52,304 bases of DNA from Colwellia sp. (GCF_013215345.1 NZ_JABSOV010000022.1:1-52304), one strand, 5' to 3'. Shown: positions 19,791 to 30,401, counted from the stretch's first letter. The notes: generated by a model from the sequence alone, not told the origin. Numbers and translations: made by a program.

Positions 19791-20477
19791 TTACTTATCT
19801 TCAGACTCAGTTACTACGGGCTCTGCTACTACTTTCTTAGTAGTAGGCAATGTAATTACTTGAGCTAAATCATCTAATTTAATTTGTAAACTTGGGCTGG
19901 TCGCTATACCGTCAGCAGCAATCGCAGTTTGATAGGCATTGCGAGCAAGGTCTTTTTTACCTTGTTGTAAATACGCATCACCTTTAATTTCTTCAATAGC
20001 TGCGGTAAATGCTTCAGGTAAATTGTTATTTAAGGTAGCAAAAGCTTGTGAGTATTGCTCAAGCTGCACTTGTACTCGCGCTAGACGTAAGCTAGCAATG
20101 GCTTTAATACCATCAGTTGGCGCAGATTCTATCGCAGTGGTTAGCTGTTTTTCAACTTGCGTCCAATCTTTATGGGTCGCTGACTCTTTTGCTAGCGCCA
20201 ATGCCGTTAAAGACACATAGCTATTGTTACCATTTTCACTGATAAACTTCTCGCCATTTTCAGTAAAAGCTTTAGCGTCAGTAGCGCTTTGTTCCATAAG
20301 CGTTTGATAGCTGTCTGAAACAGCAAGCTCTTGCTCAAGCTGGTTATCTTGATAAAAATTAAAACCGATAAAACCGGCGAAACCTAAAAAGATACCAGCA
20401 CTGATTGTCATACCATTTTTTGCCCAGTAACCTTTAATGGCTTCTACTTGTTGTTCTTCCGTTTGATAAATTTCCAC
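19791..20477 (-). CDS. yfgM: YfgM/Ancillary SecYEG translocon subunit family protein
   Basis: 228 residues. In E. coli YfgM is an inner-membrane TPR protein that contacts the SecYEG translocon and periplasmic chaperones. One membrane segment (about residues 22-41, MTISAGIFLGFAGFIGF) follows a short cytoplasmic tail; the periplasmic part is TPR-like. It begins with GTG at 20477, supported by AAGGTG a few bases upstream and the family start MEIY. It lies between hisS and bamB, as in E. coli. Confidence 0.93.
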   Translation of the reverse strand: MEIYQTEEQQVEAIKGYWAKNGMTISAGIFLGFAGFIGFNFYQDNQLEQELAVSDSYQTLMEQSATDAKAFTENGEKFISENGNNSYVSLTALALAKESATHKDWTQVEKQLTTAIESAPTDGIKAIASLRLARVQVQLEQYSQAFATLNNNLPEAFTAAIEEIKGDAYLQQGKKDLARNAYQTAIAADGIATSPSLQIKLDDLAQVITLPTTKKVVAEPVVTESEDK

Positions 20478-20500
20478 TACTTCACCTTGGCTTAAAGCCC

Positions 20501-21781
20501 TTAAATTAATTCAGTTAACAAGCTAGAAACTTGATTAAAGTCCACGCTTTGTTGTTCTTTTTGACCGCGTAGGTATTTCACCATAACTTGCTCTTGAGCA
20601 ATTTCATCATCACCCAGTATTAACGCTATTTGTGCGCCAGACTTATCGGCACGCTTTAATTGTTTTTTCATATTGCCACCACCACAGTGACACTGCAATC
20701 TAATATCTGGCACTTGATCACGCCATTGTTCAGCTAACTTGTTTGCTATCACTTGCGCATCATCACCTAAGATAACCACATAGGCATCTACTTGTGCGCG
20801 AGTATTAGTAACTTTATCTAACTCCGTTAGCATTAACACTAAACGTTCGATACCTAAAGCAAAGCCAAAGGCTGGCGTTGCTTTACCACCAAGTTGTTCA
20901 ACTAAACCATCATAACGGCCACCAGCACAAATAGTACCTTGTGCGCCTAATGTTGTTGTAACCCATTCAAATACGGTGCGGTTATAATAATCTAAACCAC
21001 GTACTAGACGTTCATTTAAAACGTAGTTAACACCTGCGGCATCTAATCGAGCACATAAGGTATCAAAATGCGCTTGCGTTTCTTCACCAAAATGATCAGA
21101 CAACTTAGGTGCATTAGTCAATGCTTCTTGAACTTTTGGGTTCTTACTGTCTAACACTCTTAACGGGTTAGTGTGCATACGACGTTTAGAGTCATCATCA
21201 AGTAACTCTTCATGCTCAATTAAATAAGCAATCAAGGCTTCACGATAATTAGCACGCTCATCGTTTGATCCTAATGAATTCAACTCTAGTGTGACAAACT
21301 CATTGATGCCAAGTTCCTTCCATAAACGCGCTGTCAGTAAAATAATTTCAGCATCTATGTCAGGAGTCGCTATACCAAAGGCTTCCAGGCCGAATTGGTG
21401 AAACTGGCGATAACGACCTTTTTGTGGTCTTTCGTGGCGAAACATAGGTCCCATATACCAAAGACGCTGCTCTTGGTTATACAGTAAGCCATGTTGAACA
21501 CCCGCGCGAACACAACTCGCAGTACCTTCTGGACGTAGCGTTAAGCTATCACCATTAAGGTCATCAAAAGTGTACATTTCTTTTTCAACAATATCGGTGA
21601 CTTCACCAATACCGCGTTTAAATAGTGCGGTTGACTCAACAATGGGCATGCGAATTTCAGCAAAACCATAATTACTGGCAACGCGGCGCAGTACCGCTTC
21701 AACCATTTGCCAAGTACTTGTTTCACTGGGAAGGCAATCGTTCATACCACGAATTGCTTGTAGAGCCTTTTGTTTAGCCAC
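20501..21781 (-). CDS. hisS: Histidyl-tRNA synthetase
   Basis: 426 residues, a class II aminoacyl-tRNA synthetase. Motif 2 ([21 protein letters not shown] region), histidine-binding [15 protein letters not shown] and motif 3 ([14 protein letters not shown]) are present, with a C-terminal anticodon-binding domain ([12 protein letters not shown]). The start is GTG at 21781, preceded by AGAGAG about 8 bases upstream; the protein start [15 protein letters not shown] matches the family. Confidence 0.98.
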   Translation of the reverse strand: MAKQKALQAIRGMNDCLPSETSTWQMVEAVLRRVASNYGFAEIRMPIVESTALFKRGIGEVTDIVEKEMYTFDDLNGDSLTLRPEGTASCVRAGVQHGLLYNQEQRLWYMGPMFRHERPQKGRYRQFHQFGLEAFGIATPDIDAEIILLTARLWKELGINEFVTLELNSLGSNDERANYREALIAYLIEHEELLDDDSKRRMHTNPLRVLDSKNPKVQEALTNAPKLSDHFGEETQAHFDTLCARLDAAGVNYVLNERLVRGLDYYNRTVFEWVTTTLGAQGTICAGGRYDGLVEQLGGKATPAFGFALGIERLVLMLTELDKVTNTRAQVDAYVVILGDDAQVIANKLAEQWRDQVPDIRLQCHCGGGNMKKQLKRADKSGAQIALILGDDEIAQEQVMVKYLRGQKEQQSVDFNQVSSLLTELI

Positions 21782-21898
21782 TGATGGGTCTCTCTTTCTT
21801 ATTCTTAGGTAAAGCTGAGGCTTGCCATATTAGACATAGCTATCAGCGCTTACGTTTAATTAATATATTAAGTGCTGTGTTAAATTTGCGCAGCGCGC

Positions 21899-21904
21899 AG
21901 TATA
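21899..21904 (-). promoter_or_regulatory. Candidate -10 element (TATACT) upstream of hisS
   Basis: TATACT on the minus strand with GC-rich sequence just downstream. The -35 region is poor. It would give a leader of about 110 bases and let hisS-yfgM-bamB be transcribed apart from ispG. Confidence 0.3.
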
Positions 21905-21959
21905 CCTAATAACAGAGCGCTAATAAACTTATGCTTTATTTGTTGGTTCATATCAGAAG

Positions 21960-23090
21960 TTAATCGACAGATTTAAAGTCAATTTTATTCTTTTCATCTT
22001 GGCGTTCATTTATCGCGTGTGCTTTAGCACGGATGCGCTGTTCAAGTTGATCAACCAGGTTATTATTATCAAAGCGCTCTTTTTGACGTATGCCATCTAA
22101 ATAAAAGCCACTTTTTTTACTGCTACCGGTTAAGCCAAGATCTGACACCATGGCTTCGCCTGGGCCATTAACAATACAGCCAATAATGGATACATCCATC
22201 GGCGTCATAATATCTTCAATACGCTGCTCTAAGGCATTGACCGTTGACACCACATCGAACTCTTGACGGGAGCAACTTGGACAAGCAATCAAATTAATAC
22301 CACGACTACGTAATTTCAATGACTTTAAAATATCAAAGCCTACTTTGATTTCTTCAATTGGGTCTGCCGCCAATGAAATACGTAAGGTATCACCAATGCC
22401 TTGTGCTAATAATATGCCCAAACCTACCGATGATTTTACCGAACCAGAACGTAAGCCGCCCGCTTCGGTAATTCCTAAATGTAATGGATTATCAATTTGT
22501 TTAGCTAATAATTTATATGACTCAACCGCAAGAAAAACATCCGATGCTTTGACACTGACTTTAAACTGATCGAAGTTCAACCTGTCGAGAATATCAACAT
22601 GACGCATAGCCGACTCGAACAGTGCTTCAGCTGTTGGCTCTTTATACTTTTCTTGAATATCTTTCTCTAATGAGCCGCCATTAACACCGATACGAATAGG
22701 GATATTATTATCCCTAGCACTATCAACCACACTGCGAATTCGACTTTCATTGCCAATATTACCCGGATTAATTCGTAAACAATCAGCGCCATACTCGGCA
22801 ACTTTTAAGGCGATACGGTAATCAAAGTGAATATCTGCCACTAAAGGCACATTGACTTGTTTTTTGATTTCACGAAACGCTTCTGCAGCATCCATGGTTG
22901 GTACACTTACACGGACGATATCGGCCCCAACAGCTTCCAATGCCTTGATTTGTGCAACTGTTGCGGCAACGTCTGTGGTCGATGTATTAGTCATTGATTG
23001 CACAGTAATAGGTGCATCACCACCAACAGGGACATTACCGACCATGATTTGGCGAGAGACGCGACGTATAATTGGAGATTCTTTAAACAT
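21960..23090 (-). CDS. ispG: 4-hydroxy-3-methylbut-2-enyl diphosphate synthase
   Basis: 376 residues. IspG reduces MEcPP to HMBPP in the MEP isoprenoid pathway. The 4Fe-4S ligands C270, C273 (ACPSC) and C305 ([12 protein letters not shown]) are present at the same numbers as in E. coli. The start [10 protein letters not shown] with ATG at 23090 fits. It lies between rodZ and hisS, the usual gammaproteobacterial order. Confidence 0.98.
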   Translation of the reverse strand: MFKESPIIRRVSRQIMVGNVPVGGDAPITVQSMTNTSTTDVAATVAQIKALEAVGADIVRVSVPTMDAAEAFREIKKQVNVPLVADIHFDYRIALKVAEYGADCLRINPGNIGNESRIRSVVDSARDNNIPIRIGVNGGSLEKDIQEKYKEPTAEALFESAMRHVDILDRLNFDQFKVSVKASDVFLAVESYKLLAKQIDNPLHLGITEAGGLRSGSVKSSVGLGILLAQGIGDTLRISLAADPIEEIKVGFDILKSLKLRSRGINLIACPSCSRQEFDVVSTVNALEQRIEDIMTPMDVSIIGCIVNGPGEAMVSDLGLTGSSKKSGFYLDGIRQKERFDNNNLVDQLEQRIRAKAHAINERQDEKNKIDFKSVD

Positions 23091-23170
23091 AATTTTTCTT
23101 TATATAAAGGGAGTTACTTAACTCAAAAGCAAGTGCTAATAATTAGTCAACAGCACCTATTCAGCAATGC

Positions 23171-24154
23171 TTACTCAGCAATGATAGGTAATTTAAATTT
23201 AGCAATATTACCATCATCAAACGCTGACATATCTATTGGCTTGCCGTTAAAAACAATACTGGTTAACTCAGGTTTACCTACGGTAATACTTAGTGGCGCT
23301 TTACCTTCAATGGTCATTACATAACCTGCCTTTTTAACACCCCAGGCAATACGTTCACCGGTAGCATCATAAATGTTGACCCAGCAATCTCCTTTAAAAG
23401 TAAACACCGCGGTACTTATCTCTGGCACCTGTGGCTGAGGCGTTTCACTGACGATTAGCTCAGGCGAGACAGCTGGGATTTCAGAAACTGCAGCACTGTT
23501 TAAGGTCTCATTTTCACTCTTCTGTCCAATAATTTGAACGTCATTAGCAACTGAAGCAGTATCATCACTTAAAGAGCCCGGTACAACAGCAGTAGCGGCT
23601 TGTTCATCGCTAATTTTTTCAACGTTAACCGCTTGAGAGTCAGCAGTGATACTCACAGAGTTAGCCGCTTGCTGGCTACTCTCTTGCTGCCACCATAAAA
23701 CGGTTAATCCCACTAAAACAGCGACGATAAGGTAGCTTAACCACATAACACGACTGTGCTCAGCTTGTTTAGTAGTTTCATTCGAAAAACTCAACATTTC
23801 ACTGCGCTGAATACTGGCGGCATCTAATGCATCATAGCTTGCCAAGATATCTTCTACTTCAACAGCAACTAATTTAGCATAATTAACTAGATAGCCGCGG
23901 ATGAAAGTAACCGGCGTTGATGGCGAAAAAATATCGTTTTCAATATCGTTAACCAAATCGACCTTAAAGTTCAGTTTACTGGATATATGTTCTTGAGAGA
24001 GAGATAGCGCTTTTCGAGCTTCACGTAACATGGCTCCTGGACTTACCATTTCCATGTCTTCACTCAGTTCGGTAACTTGTTCAGTCATTTGTTCGGTGAT
24101 AGTGCTTTGTTGTTCTTTATCTGGTTTTCCAGTCGGAGCTAGATCATTAATCAT
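23171..24154 (-). CDS. rodZ: Cytoskeletal/cell-shape protein RodZ
   Basis: 327 residues. RodZ links MreB to the elongation machinery and keeps rod shape. The N-terminal HTH domain (about 39-100, REARKALSLSQEHISSKL) is cytoplasmic, a membrane segment spans 136-155, and a periplasmic DUF4115 domain ends the protein (DCWVNIYDATGERIAWG). The linker is Ser/Thr/Glu-rich. Its ATG lies 8 bases inside the end of the preceding pilF-like gene, so translation is probably coupled. Confidence 0.95.
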   Translation of the reverse strand: MINDLAPTGKPDKEQQSTITEQMTEQVTELSEDMEMVSPGAMLREARKALSLSQEHISSKLNFKVDLVNDIENDIFSPSTPVTFIRGYLVNYAKLVAVEVEDILASYDALDAASIQRSEMLSFSNETTKQAEHSRVMWLSYLIVAVLVGLTVLWWQQESSQQAANSVSITADSQAVNVEKISDEQAATAVVPGSLSDDTASVANDVQIIGQKSENETLNSAAVSEIPAVSPELIVSETPQPQVPEISTAVFTFKGDCWVNIYDATGERIAWGVKKAGYVMTIEGKAPLSITVGKPELTSIVFNGKPIDMSAFDDGNIAKFKLPIIAE

Positions 24155-25937
24155 TAATATTTTTCACTGTTTGAGGGTCAACCACATAAAGCTTATCGCC
24201 TATACGGATTTTATTTTTTTCGGAGATATGATTCCACTTACGTAATGCTTTTAACTTGACGTTATATTTTACCGAAATATTGTAAAGGTTCTCACCTGGA
24301 CTTACTGTATGCAAAGCATCTTGGACAGCAACTGTTTCAATATCATTGACCAAAGCTTCGGCCAAAATAACGCTTGATACTGAAGCTGCGGCTAACACTG
24401 GATCAGCTGTCGTTAGTAGCCCCTCTTCAACATTAGCTTGTGCTTTAATAACATCAGTTTCAGGCGTTTCCATTTCAGCAACGAGAGTTTCTGCTTCAAC
24501 GTTTTCCGGTAAGGCTTCAGGTAAAGGCACATCACGTTTTGCGGGTATAGGCTTAGTAGAAGTCGGTTCAATTGTAGCTGGTACTGGTTGAGTAACTACT
24601 GCGCTTATTGCCACTACTGATGTAGCCGTTGTCTCAAGGTCTACGACTTCTTTGCTGATAGTATTAATTTCTTCAGCATTCGTTAATGTTGTGTCAGTTG
24701 CTGTGATGTCAGTTTTAACTACTGTGCTGTTAGTTATTGGCATACTTGTCGCGGCAACCGTACCCGCTACCGTAGCAGAGAGCAAAGCGGTTCCTGAGCC
24801 AAGTACAGCTTGTGTTGCACTTGTGGCCAGCTGTGGCGCAGTTGTTACTATAGGCATAGCGGCCACTGCAGGTGTAGCTACCACTACCGGCGAAGATGTC
24901 ATTGCCGTTGTAGCTGTTACTGATGCTGTTGGCACTTTCGCTATTTTAGCGACCTCAGGGAGTTCATTACTACTTTTAGCAGGACTAGCTGTTTTAACAC
25001 TAGTGGTATAGGGCGAATTATTTACTTTTCTAGGAGAAAGTTTTACCACACGTTTATTACTGCTGGGTGATAAACGATTTTTTTCTCTTTGACTTACTTG
25101 GTATTTTCGCGCTAAATCATCCGCTTCAATAAATTCTAAGTCATTGAGTAGGTATTGCTTACCTTCCCATGATTGAGGGTACATTTTCACTAACATATTC
25201 GCGTAATTTGTTGCCGTGCGACGCTGGCCTAATTTCCAATATAATTTATAGGCTAGTGCTAATGAGTCGGCAGTAAAGCGCCGAGTGTGTCGTTCAAATT
25301 TATGTAAAAAACGCTTAGCTTCTTGGTAATCGGTCATGGCATATTGCATGCGAACCATTTGCAATAAAGTTCTTGTTCGATTTGGGCTATGGAATATAGC
25401 CTTATTCAAATATATTTCCGCTTTTTCAAAGTCATCATTTTCTAAATAACAGGAGGCAAGGTTTTCATAGCTTTGTGAAACCAAGATATAACTAGGCACA
25501 GCAATCGCTTTTAAAAACTGAACTTCGGCATCGGCAAGTTTATCTTGTCGACATAAAAACACCCCATAGTTATTTAAGGTATCTGCACTGTCTGCTTTAA
25601 TTGATAAAGCTCGTTCAAATGAGCCAATAGCAAGTTCACTTTCACCTACTGTTTCATAATAGTGAGCAAATGCCGTATGCACTTGTACTAAGTTTGGAGA
25701 AAAACCTTTCGCTTTTTCTAAATTGAGCTTAGCTTGGGACATGTCGCCCATTTTTAGGTAGCCTAGCCCTAAAGCAATACGGGTTGCCGCCATTTCATCA
25801 CGACTAGCTTGGTTTTTTACAATAGGTTCATTATTTTCAAAGCTCTGGGTAACACAACCACTTAACAGCGATATTAAAAGCGCAGTCAAAAGTGTCGGAA
25901 AAATATATTTAGCCATAGCTTTATCCATAATATGCAA
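24147..25937 (-). CDS. PilF/PilW-type TPR lipoprotein with C-terminal LysM domain
   Basis: 596 residues. A lipobox SLLSGC gives lipidated C28. Residues 50-250 are TPR repeats like those of type IV pilus biogenesis lipoprotein PilF/PilW, needed for PilQ secretin assembly. A long low-complexity Ala/Thr/Val linker (about 270-535) leads to a LysM peptidoglycan-binding domain (HTVSPGENLYNISVKYNVKLKALRKWN). PilF alone is about 250 residues, so this is an extended form. Start choice is uncertain: TTG at 25937 has GAGGCG 9 bases upstream; ATGs at 25928 and 25916 have weaker support. The gene overlaps rodZ. Confidence 0.85.
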   Translation of the reverse strand: MHIMDKAMAKYIFPTLLTALLISLLSGCVTQSFENNEPIVKNQASRDEMAATRIALGLGYLKMGDMSQAKLNLEKAKGFSPNLVQVHTAFAHYYETVGESELAIGSFERALSIKADSADTLNNYGVFLCRQDKLADAEVQFLKAIAVPSYILVSQSYENLASCYLENDDFEKAEIYLNKAIFHSPNRTRTLLQMVRMQYAMTDYQEAKRFLHKFERHTRRFTADSLALAYKLYWKLGQRRTATNYANMLVKMYPQSWEGKQYLLNDLEFIEADDLARKYQVSQREKNRLSPSSNKRVVKLSPRKVNNSPYTTSVKTASPAKSSNELPEVAKIAKVPTASVTATTAMTSSPVVVATPAVAAMPIVTTAPQLATSATQAVLGSGTALLSATVAGTVAATSMPITNSTVVKTDITATDTTLTNAEEINTISKEVVDLETTATSVVAISAVVTQPVPATIEPTSTKPIPAKRDVPLPEALPENVEAETLVAEMETPETDVIKAQANVEEGLLTTADPVLAAASVSSVILAEALVNDIETVAVQDALHTVSPGENLYNISVKYNVKLKALRKWNHISEKNKIRIGDKLYVVDPQTVKNIND

Positions 25938-26162
25938 TGTATTAATCGCCTCTAATTATTGTACCAATGTCACTACTCAGTGAGTATTTTCAAATAGTTA
26001 TCTAACCAAAACCATTGTTTTTTCAGTGTCAATGGCCGGCTATTGCTCAATCGATTACCTTGTTCATGACCATCTATTGTTATTGCTTCTGGTAAATTTG
26101 AAGCGGTAACATAATTAATGAAATTTCAAGTATTTTTCACTATAAAAACAGTGCGCTAATGC

Positions 26163-27335
26163 TTAGATTGATTTGATAGAGATAGTGTCAGTTTTAGGCT
26201 GATCTTTCAATGAACTTATTTCAACGTTTTTTGCAGCATTCTTTGCGCTAATAAATGCACTACGTTTAGTTCTATCTATAACATCACCGGCCAATTGACC
26301 ACAAGCAGCATCAATATCACCACCACGAGTACGCCTAGTAATTACCGTTAAGCCATAGCTTTGTAATACTTTATCAAAACGATCAATTCGAGAATTACTT
26401 GAACGTTTATATGGTGAACCTGGATAAGGATTAAAAGGGATCAAATTGATCTTACTTGGTAAACCTTTTAAAGCATGTGCCAGCTCGTGTGCTTGATCGG
26501 TACTGTCATTAACATGATCAAGCATAACGTATTCTATGGTTGCTTCTTTGTTTGCTTTTGAGCCATCTATATAGCGTCCGGCTGCGGCAAGAAAATCTTC
26601 CAATGGATATTTTTTATTGATTGGCACTAACTCATCACGCAACTTATTATTTGGCGCATGAATAGAGATAGCTAAGGCACAATCAATTTTTTCTTTAAGC
26701 ATGTCTAATGCTGGCACTACACCAGAGGTACTTACCGTTACTCGACGTTTGGACAAACCATAGCCTAAATCGTTCAACATGGTATCAAGCGCAGGTATTA
26801 AATTTTTCATATTTAATAGCGGTTCCCCCATGCCCATCATGACAATGTTGGTTATTGGACGAGTACCGGCAATACGGGTTGCACCGATATCATTGGCAAC
26901 ACGCCACACTTGGCCAATAATTTCAGCCATAGATAAATTGCGATTGAAGCCTTGTTGAGCGGTAGCACAGAAAGTACATTCTAATGCACAGCCAACTTGA
27001 GACGAGACACACAAGGTGGCACGATCATTTTCAGGGATCCAAACAGTTTCAATTTCTTGACCGCCCTCAAGTCTTAACGAATATTTAATAGTTCCGTCAA
27101 CTGACACTTGTTTTTCAGAAATTTCAGGGGCTGTTATCACACAATTGCGCTGTAACTTTTCCCGTAGCTTCTTATTGATATTGGTCATTAGCTCAAAGTC
27201 GCTGTAGCCAAAGTGATAAATCCACTTCATCATTTGATCGGCCCTAAATGGTTTTTCGCCAATAGATTCAAAGTATTCACGCATACCTTTATGATCAAAA
27301 TTAAGTAGGTTTACTTTACTGTTTACATCACTCAT
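26163..27335 (-). CDS. rlmN: Dual-specificity 23S rRNA/tRNA adenine C2-methyltransferase
   Basis: 390 residues from the ATG at 27335 (the frame opens at TTG 27350). RlmN is a radical SAM enzyme that methylates A2503 of 23S rRNA and A37 of some tRNAs. The cluster cysteines C116, C120 and C123 lie in GCALECTFC, and the C-terminal catalytic cysteine lies in [16 protein letters not shown] precedes the ATG by about 10 bases. It heads the rlmN-pilF-rodZ-ispG cluster. Confidence 0.97.
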   Translation of the reverse strand: MSDVNSKVNLLNFDHKGMREYFESIGEKPFRADQMMKWIYHFGYSDFELMTNINKKLREKLQRNCVITAPEISEKQVSVDGTIKYSLRLEGGQEIETVWIPENDRATLCVSSQVGCALECTFCATAQQGFNRNLSMAEIIGQVWRVANDIGATRIAGTRPITNIVMMGMGEPLLNMKNLIPALDTMLNDLGYGLSKRRVTVSTSGVVPALDMLKEKIDCALAISIHAPNNKLRDELVPINKKYPLEDFLAAAGRYIDGSKANKEATIEYVMLDHVNDSTDQAHELAHALKGLPSKINLIPFNPYPGSPYKRSSNSRIDRFDKVLQSYGLTVITRRTRGGDIDAACGQLAGDVIDRTKRSAFISAKNAAKNVEISSLKDQPKTDTISIKSI

Positions 27336-27399
27336 ACAACAAACTCTCAATAACTAAAATTAAACTACTCAATAAAGCAGCCTAAAAAACAAGGCGCAC

Positions 27400-27428
27400 A
27401 TTGTACACTTTTCAAGCAACAATCGCAA
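27400..27428 (-). promoter_or_regulatory. Candidate sigma-70 promoter of rlmN
   Basis: On the minus strand TTGCGA (27423-27428), 17 bases, TACAAT (27400-27405). The predicted transcript starts near 27393, about 58 bases before the rlmN ATG. Confidence 0.5.
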
Positions 27429-27474
27429 TTTTACTGGTTATCTTAAGCGAATTTATAATCCACTTAAAATAATA

Positions 27475-27507
27475 AAAGGATTTTACTGACACTCAGTAAA
27501 ATCCTTT
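27475..27507 (-). terminator. ndk terminator
   Basis: A 15-base perfect stem, AAAGGATTTTACTGA (27475-27489) with 27493-27507, 3-base loop, followed on the minus strand by TATTATTTT. It lies beyond the structured repeat that follows ndk. Confidence 0.88.
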
Positions 27508-27527
27508 CAATTTAATTCATGCTTTAA

Positions 27528-27614
27528 GCAAAGCAAGCGAAATGAATTCTAGAAGGCTGCACGGAGTTGACGCTAGTCAATGAGTACAGCCGACAACGAA
27601 ATCGTGAGCTTTGC
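27528..27614. repeat. Structured dispersed repeat, copy C (behind ndk)
   Basis: Outer arm GGCTGCAC (27555-27562) pairs with GTACAGCC (27584-27591) with one mismatch; GGAG; inner stem TTGAC/GTCAA (27567-27571 and 27576-27580) with loop GCTA; TGA. A distal arm GCAAAGC (27528-27534) pairs with GCTTTGC (27608-27614). It fills the gap between the ndk stop and its terminator. Confidence 0.75.
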
Positions 27615-27630
27615 GAAAATTAAAAATGAA

Positions 27631-28062
27631 TTAACGAGTACGTGAACAAACTTCTTCGTCTGAGAAGAAGTAAGCAATTTCACGTGCAGCAGATTCTAAA
27701 GCGTCAGAACCGTGAGCAGCATTTTCGTCGATGCTATCAGCAAGATCAGCACGGATAGTACCAGCAAGTGCTTCAGCTGGGTTAGTAGCACCCATGATTT
27801 CACGGTTTTTAAGAACAGCGTTTTCGCCTTCTAAAACTTGAACCATAACTGGACCTGAAGTCATGAACTCAACTAAAGCACCAAAGAAAGGACGTTCGCT
27901 ATGTTCAGCGTAGAAACCTTCAGCTTTTTCTTTGCTTAAGTGGATCATTTTAGAAGCAACGATTTTTAAACCAGCAGTTTCAAAACGATTGTAGATTTGA
28001 CCGATGAAGTTTTTAGCAACTGCGTCTGGTTTTACGATAGAAAAAGTACGTTCGATAGCCAT
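27631..28062 (-). CDS. ndk: Nucleoside diphosphate kinase
   Basis: 143 residues, standard length. It balances NTP and dNTP pools by a ping-pong phosphohistidine mechanism. [15 protein letters not shown] and the active-site H117 in [12 protein letters not shown] are intact. AAGGG lies 7 bases upstream of the ATG. It sits between maeA and rlmN with its own promoter candidate and terminator. Confidence 0.98.
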   Translation of the reverse strand: MAIERTFSIVKPDAVAKNFIGQIYNRFETAGLKIVASKMIHLSKEKAEGFYAEHSERPFFGALVEFMTSGPVMVQVLEGENAVLKNREIMGATNPAEALAGTIRADLADSIDENAAHGSDALESAAREIAYFFSDEEVCSRTR

Positions 28063-28113
28063 GATAAGCCCTTTTAAGTTGTATTAATTTAAGTTGAAAA
28101 TTTAAATATGTCG

Positions 28114-28155
28114 TTAGCCATTTATTTAAATGGCTAAAAATTTGGGCGCATTATA
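28114..28155 (-). promoter_or_regulatory. ndk promoter -10 and leader hairpin
   Basis: A perfect TATAAT on the minus strand (28150-28155) lies about 90 bases before ndk; the -35 is weak. The leader contains a stem TTAGCCATTT/AAATGGCTAA (28114-28123, 28128-28137) without a T-run. Confidence 0.45.
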
Positions 28156-28171
28156 GACGAAAGTAGACGAA

Positions 28172-28210
28172 AAAACTAATGATATCGCGTCAAAGCAACA
28201 TCATTAGTTT
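28172..28210 (-). terminator. maeA terminator
   Basis: AACTAATGAT (28174-28183) pairs with ATCATTAGTT (28200-28209); on the minus strand the stem runs into TTTTTTCG. It is 36 bases past the maeA stop. Confidence 0.75.
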
Positions 28211-28245
28211 AATTAGCTAGTCCCAATTGACAGTGTTTTTGTGGC

Positions 28246-29934
28246 TTAAGCACTAGTCCGGCGATATTCGCGGTAAACCGGTTTCCAGAAGCTTAGCTCT
28301 ATTTTGGCAAGTAACTCTTCGTCACTCATAGCTAGGGCTAAGTTTTGCTTAAAAGCAACTTTCGCAATCGCAAAAGCAATGTCTTTACTTAATTGCGCAA
28401 TGGCGGTTAACGGCGGTAGTAATTGATCCGATTCATTATTAGCTAGCGGTGAAGCCGACGCTAAGGTTTCACTGGCCACTTTTAACATATCATCGGTAAT
28501 ACGTGTGATATTTGCTGAAACAACACCCAAGCCAATACCTGGGAAGATATAACTATTATTACACTGGGCAATAGGGAAAGTTTTCCCTTGATATTCAACC
28601 GGCGAAAATGGGCTACCCGTGGCAATAATAACTTGTCCTTTGGTCCAATTAATTACTTGACTAGGAGTTGCTTCTACTTGACGTGAAGGGTTACTTAACG
28701 GGAAGATAATTGGTCTATCACAATGAGATTTCATCGCGGTAATAACTTCTTCGGTAAACAAACCTGCTTGTCCTGAAACACCGATAAGAATATCAGGTTT
28801 AGCGCCATGCATGACTTCAACAAGTGAGGCAAACTCGCCAGTAATATCCCAAGAGGCAAGAGCGTCCTTGTTTTGTACTAATTTTTGTTGGAAATCGCGA
28901 AGATTTGCCATACCTTGTGTTAGCAAGCCAAATCTATCGACCATAAATACTTGGCTACGCGCTTTTTCAGGGGAAAGGCCTTCACTGACCATCTGGCTGA
29001 TAATTTGTTCGGCAATACCACAACCCGCTGAGCCAGCACCAACAAAAGCAACGCTCTGCTCTGATAATTTAGATCCTGTACTACGACAGGCAGCAAGTAA
29101 AGTTCCGACCGTAACGGCAGCCGTTCCTTGAATATCGTCATTAAAACAACAAATTCTATCTTTATAACGCTGTAATAAAGGCATGGCATTCGGTTGAGCA
29201 AAATCTTCAAACTGCAATAAAACCTGCGGCCAGCGACGTTTAACTGCGCTGATAAATAACTCTAAAAATTCATCATATGAGTCTTGGTCGATACGTTTAT
29301 GACGTGCGCCCATGTACATAGGATCGTCTAATAACTTCTGGTTATTAGTACCAACATCAAGCATCACAGGTAAAGTATGGGCGGGACTTATACCACCACA
29401 AGCGGTGTAAAGAGAAAGCTTGCCAATAGGAATACCCATACCGCCGATACCTTGGTCGCCAAGGCCCAAAATGCGTTCGCCATCGGTAACTACAATCACT
29501 TTTACTTTATTTTTAGTGGCATTACGCAACATATCATCAATATTGAATCTATCTTCGTAAGAAATAAATAAACCACGTGAGCTACGATAAATATCAGAAA
29601 ATTGTTCACAAGCATCGCCAACTGTCGGGGTATAAATAATTGGCATCATATCGGCAAGGTGATTTTGCACTAATTTAAAAAACAAAGTTTCATTATTATC
29701 ATGAATGGCACGTAAATAGATATGCTTGTTAATATCACTATTAAAGCAGCTGTACTGGCGATAAGCACGTGCAGCTTGTTCATCAATGGTCTCAAAGCGT
29801 GGCGGTAATAACCCTGTTAAGTTGAAACTACCGCGCTCTTCTTTGCTAAAGGCACTGCCTTTATTAAGTAAAGGGGTTTCTAATAAAGAAGGACCTGCAT
29901 AATGAATATAAAGTGGGCGTTTAGATTGGGGCAT
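28246..29934 (-). CDS. maeA: NAD-dependent malic enzyme
   Basis: 562 residues (E. coli MaeA 565). It oxidatively decarboxylates malate to pyruvate. Family segments are [13 protein letters not shown], the [26 protein letters not shown] block, [16 protein letters not shown] (metal-binding), and the dinucleotide fold [11 protein letters not shown]. The start ATG at 29934 begins [10 protein letters not shown], matching the family, though no Shine-Dalgarno is seen. It is monocistronic, with a terminator at 28172-28210. Confidence 0.95.
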   Translation of the reverse strand: MPQSKRPLYIHYAGPSLLETPLLNKGSAFSKEERGSFNLTGLLPPRFETIDEQAARAYRQYSCFNSDINKHIYLRAIHDNNETLFFKLVQNHLADMMPIIYTPTVGDACEQFSDIYRSSRGLFISYEDRFNIDDMLRNATKNKVKVIVVTDGERILGLGDQGIGGMGIPIGKLSLYTACGGISPAHTLPVMLDVGTNNQKLLDDPMYMGARHKRIDQDSYDEFLELFISAVKRRWPQVLLQFEDFAQPNAMPLLQRYKDRICCFNDDIQGTAAVTVGTLLAACRSTGSKLSEQSVAFVGAGSAGCGIAEQIISQMVSEGLSPEKARSQVFMVDRFGLLTQGMANLRDFQQKLVQNKDALASWDITGEFASLVEVMHGAKPDILIGVSGQAGLFTEEVITAMKSHCDRPIIFPLSNPSRQVEATPSQVINWTKGQVIIATGSPFSPVEYQGKTFPIAQCNNSYIFPGIGLGVVSANITRITDDMLKVASETLASASPLANNESDQLLPPLTAIAQLSKDIAFAIAKVAFKQNLALAMSDEELLAKIELSFWKPVYREYRRTSA

Positions 29935-30088
29935 TTGACTGACTGCTTATATGTTTGGTGAATGATGAATATTTACTAAATTAATTCAGCAAAGTATAGA
30001 TGATATTAATCCAGCTGCAAAGCAAGAGAATGATTGAATTTGTTAAAAATATAGGGGATTTACGTGAATCGATTTGGAATAGATTTGA

Positions 30089-30154
30089 AAAAGACCTTTC
30101 GATTCTACTATATGAAAAATTAGCTAATTATTAATGATAAAAGTAAGGTCTTTT
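30089..30154 (-). terminator. Possible iscX terminator with long loop
   Basis: AAAAGACCTT (30089-30098) pairs with AAGGTCTTTT (30145-30154); the 46-base loop includes the palindrome AATTAGCTAATT. On the minus strand the right arm ends GGTCTTTTTC. Confidence 0.45.
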
Positions 30155-30194
30155 CTTTGAAAGATCACTAACACTAGCGTTTAGCTTCTGTGAT

Positions 30195-30401
30195 TTAATC
30201 AACTTCGGCCATCCAAGCCAGTTGAATGGCTTCAAGCACTCGTTCACCGCAATGTTCAGGATCATCTTCAAAACGATCTAATGCAAGTACCCATTGCCTT
30301 AATTCAGTAAAGTGTAATTTGAACGGGTCAACATCATCATGTTGCTCAATTAGATCCAAAGCAATTTCTTGTGAATCACTCCATAGTAGTCCGTTTGCCA
30401 T
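30195..30401 (-). CDS. iscX: Fe-S assembly accessory protein IscX
   Basis: 68 residues, small and acidic. E. coli IscX binds IscS and iron and tunes Fe-S cluster assembly. The pattern LLWSDSQEIALDL, DPFKLHFTELRQWVLAL and ILEAIQLAW-like end (VLEAIQLAWMAEVD) matches the family across its length. In many gammaproteobacteria it closes the isc operon; here no other isc gene is in the window, so it is detached. The ATG at 30401 has AGG about 10 bases upstream. A 15-base dyad lies 25 bases before it. Confidence 0.92.
   Translation of the reverse strand: MANGLLWSDSQEIALDLIEQHDDVDPFKLHFTELRQWVLALDRFEDDPEHCGERVLEAIQLAWMAEVD

Noticed and set aside
24652..25011. 119-codon plus-strand frame opposite the pilF-like gene
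   Set aside because: It mirrors the low-complexity Ala/Thr/Val linker of the real gene and has no features of its own.
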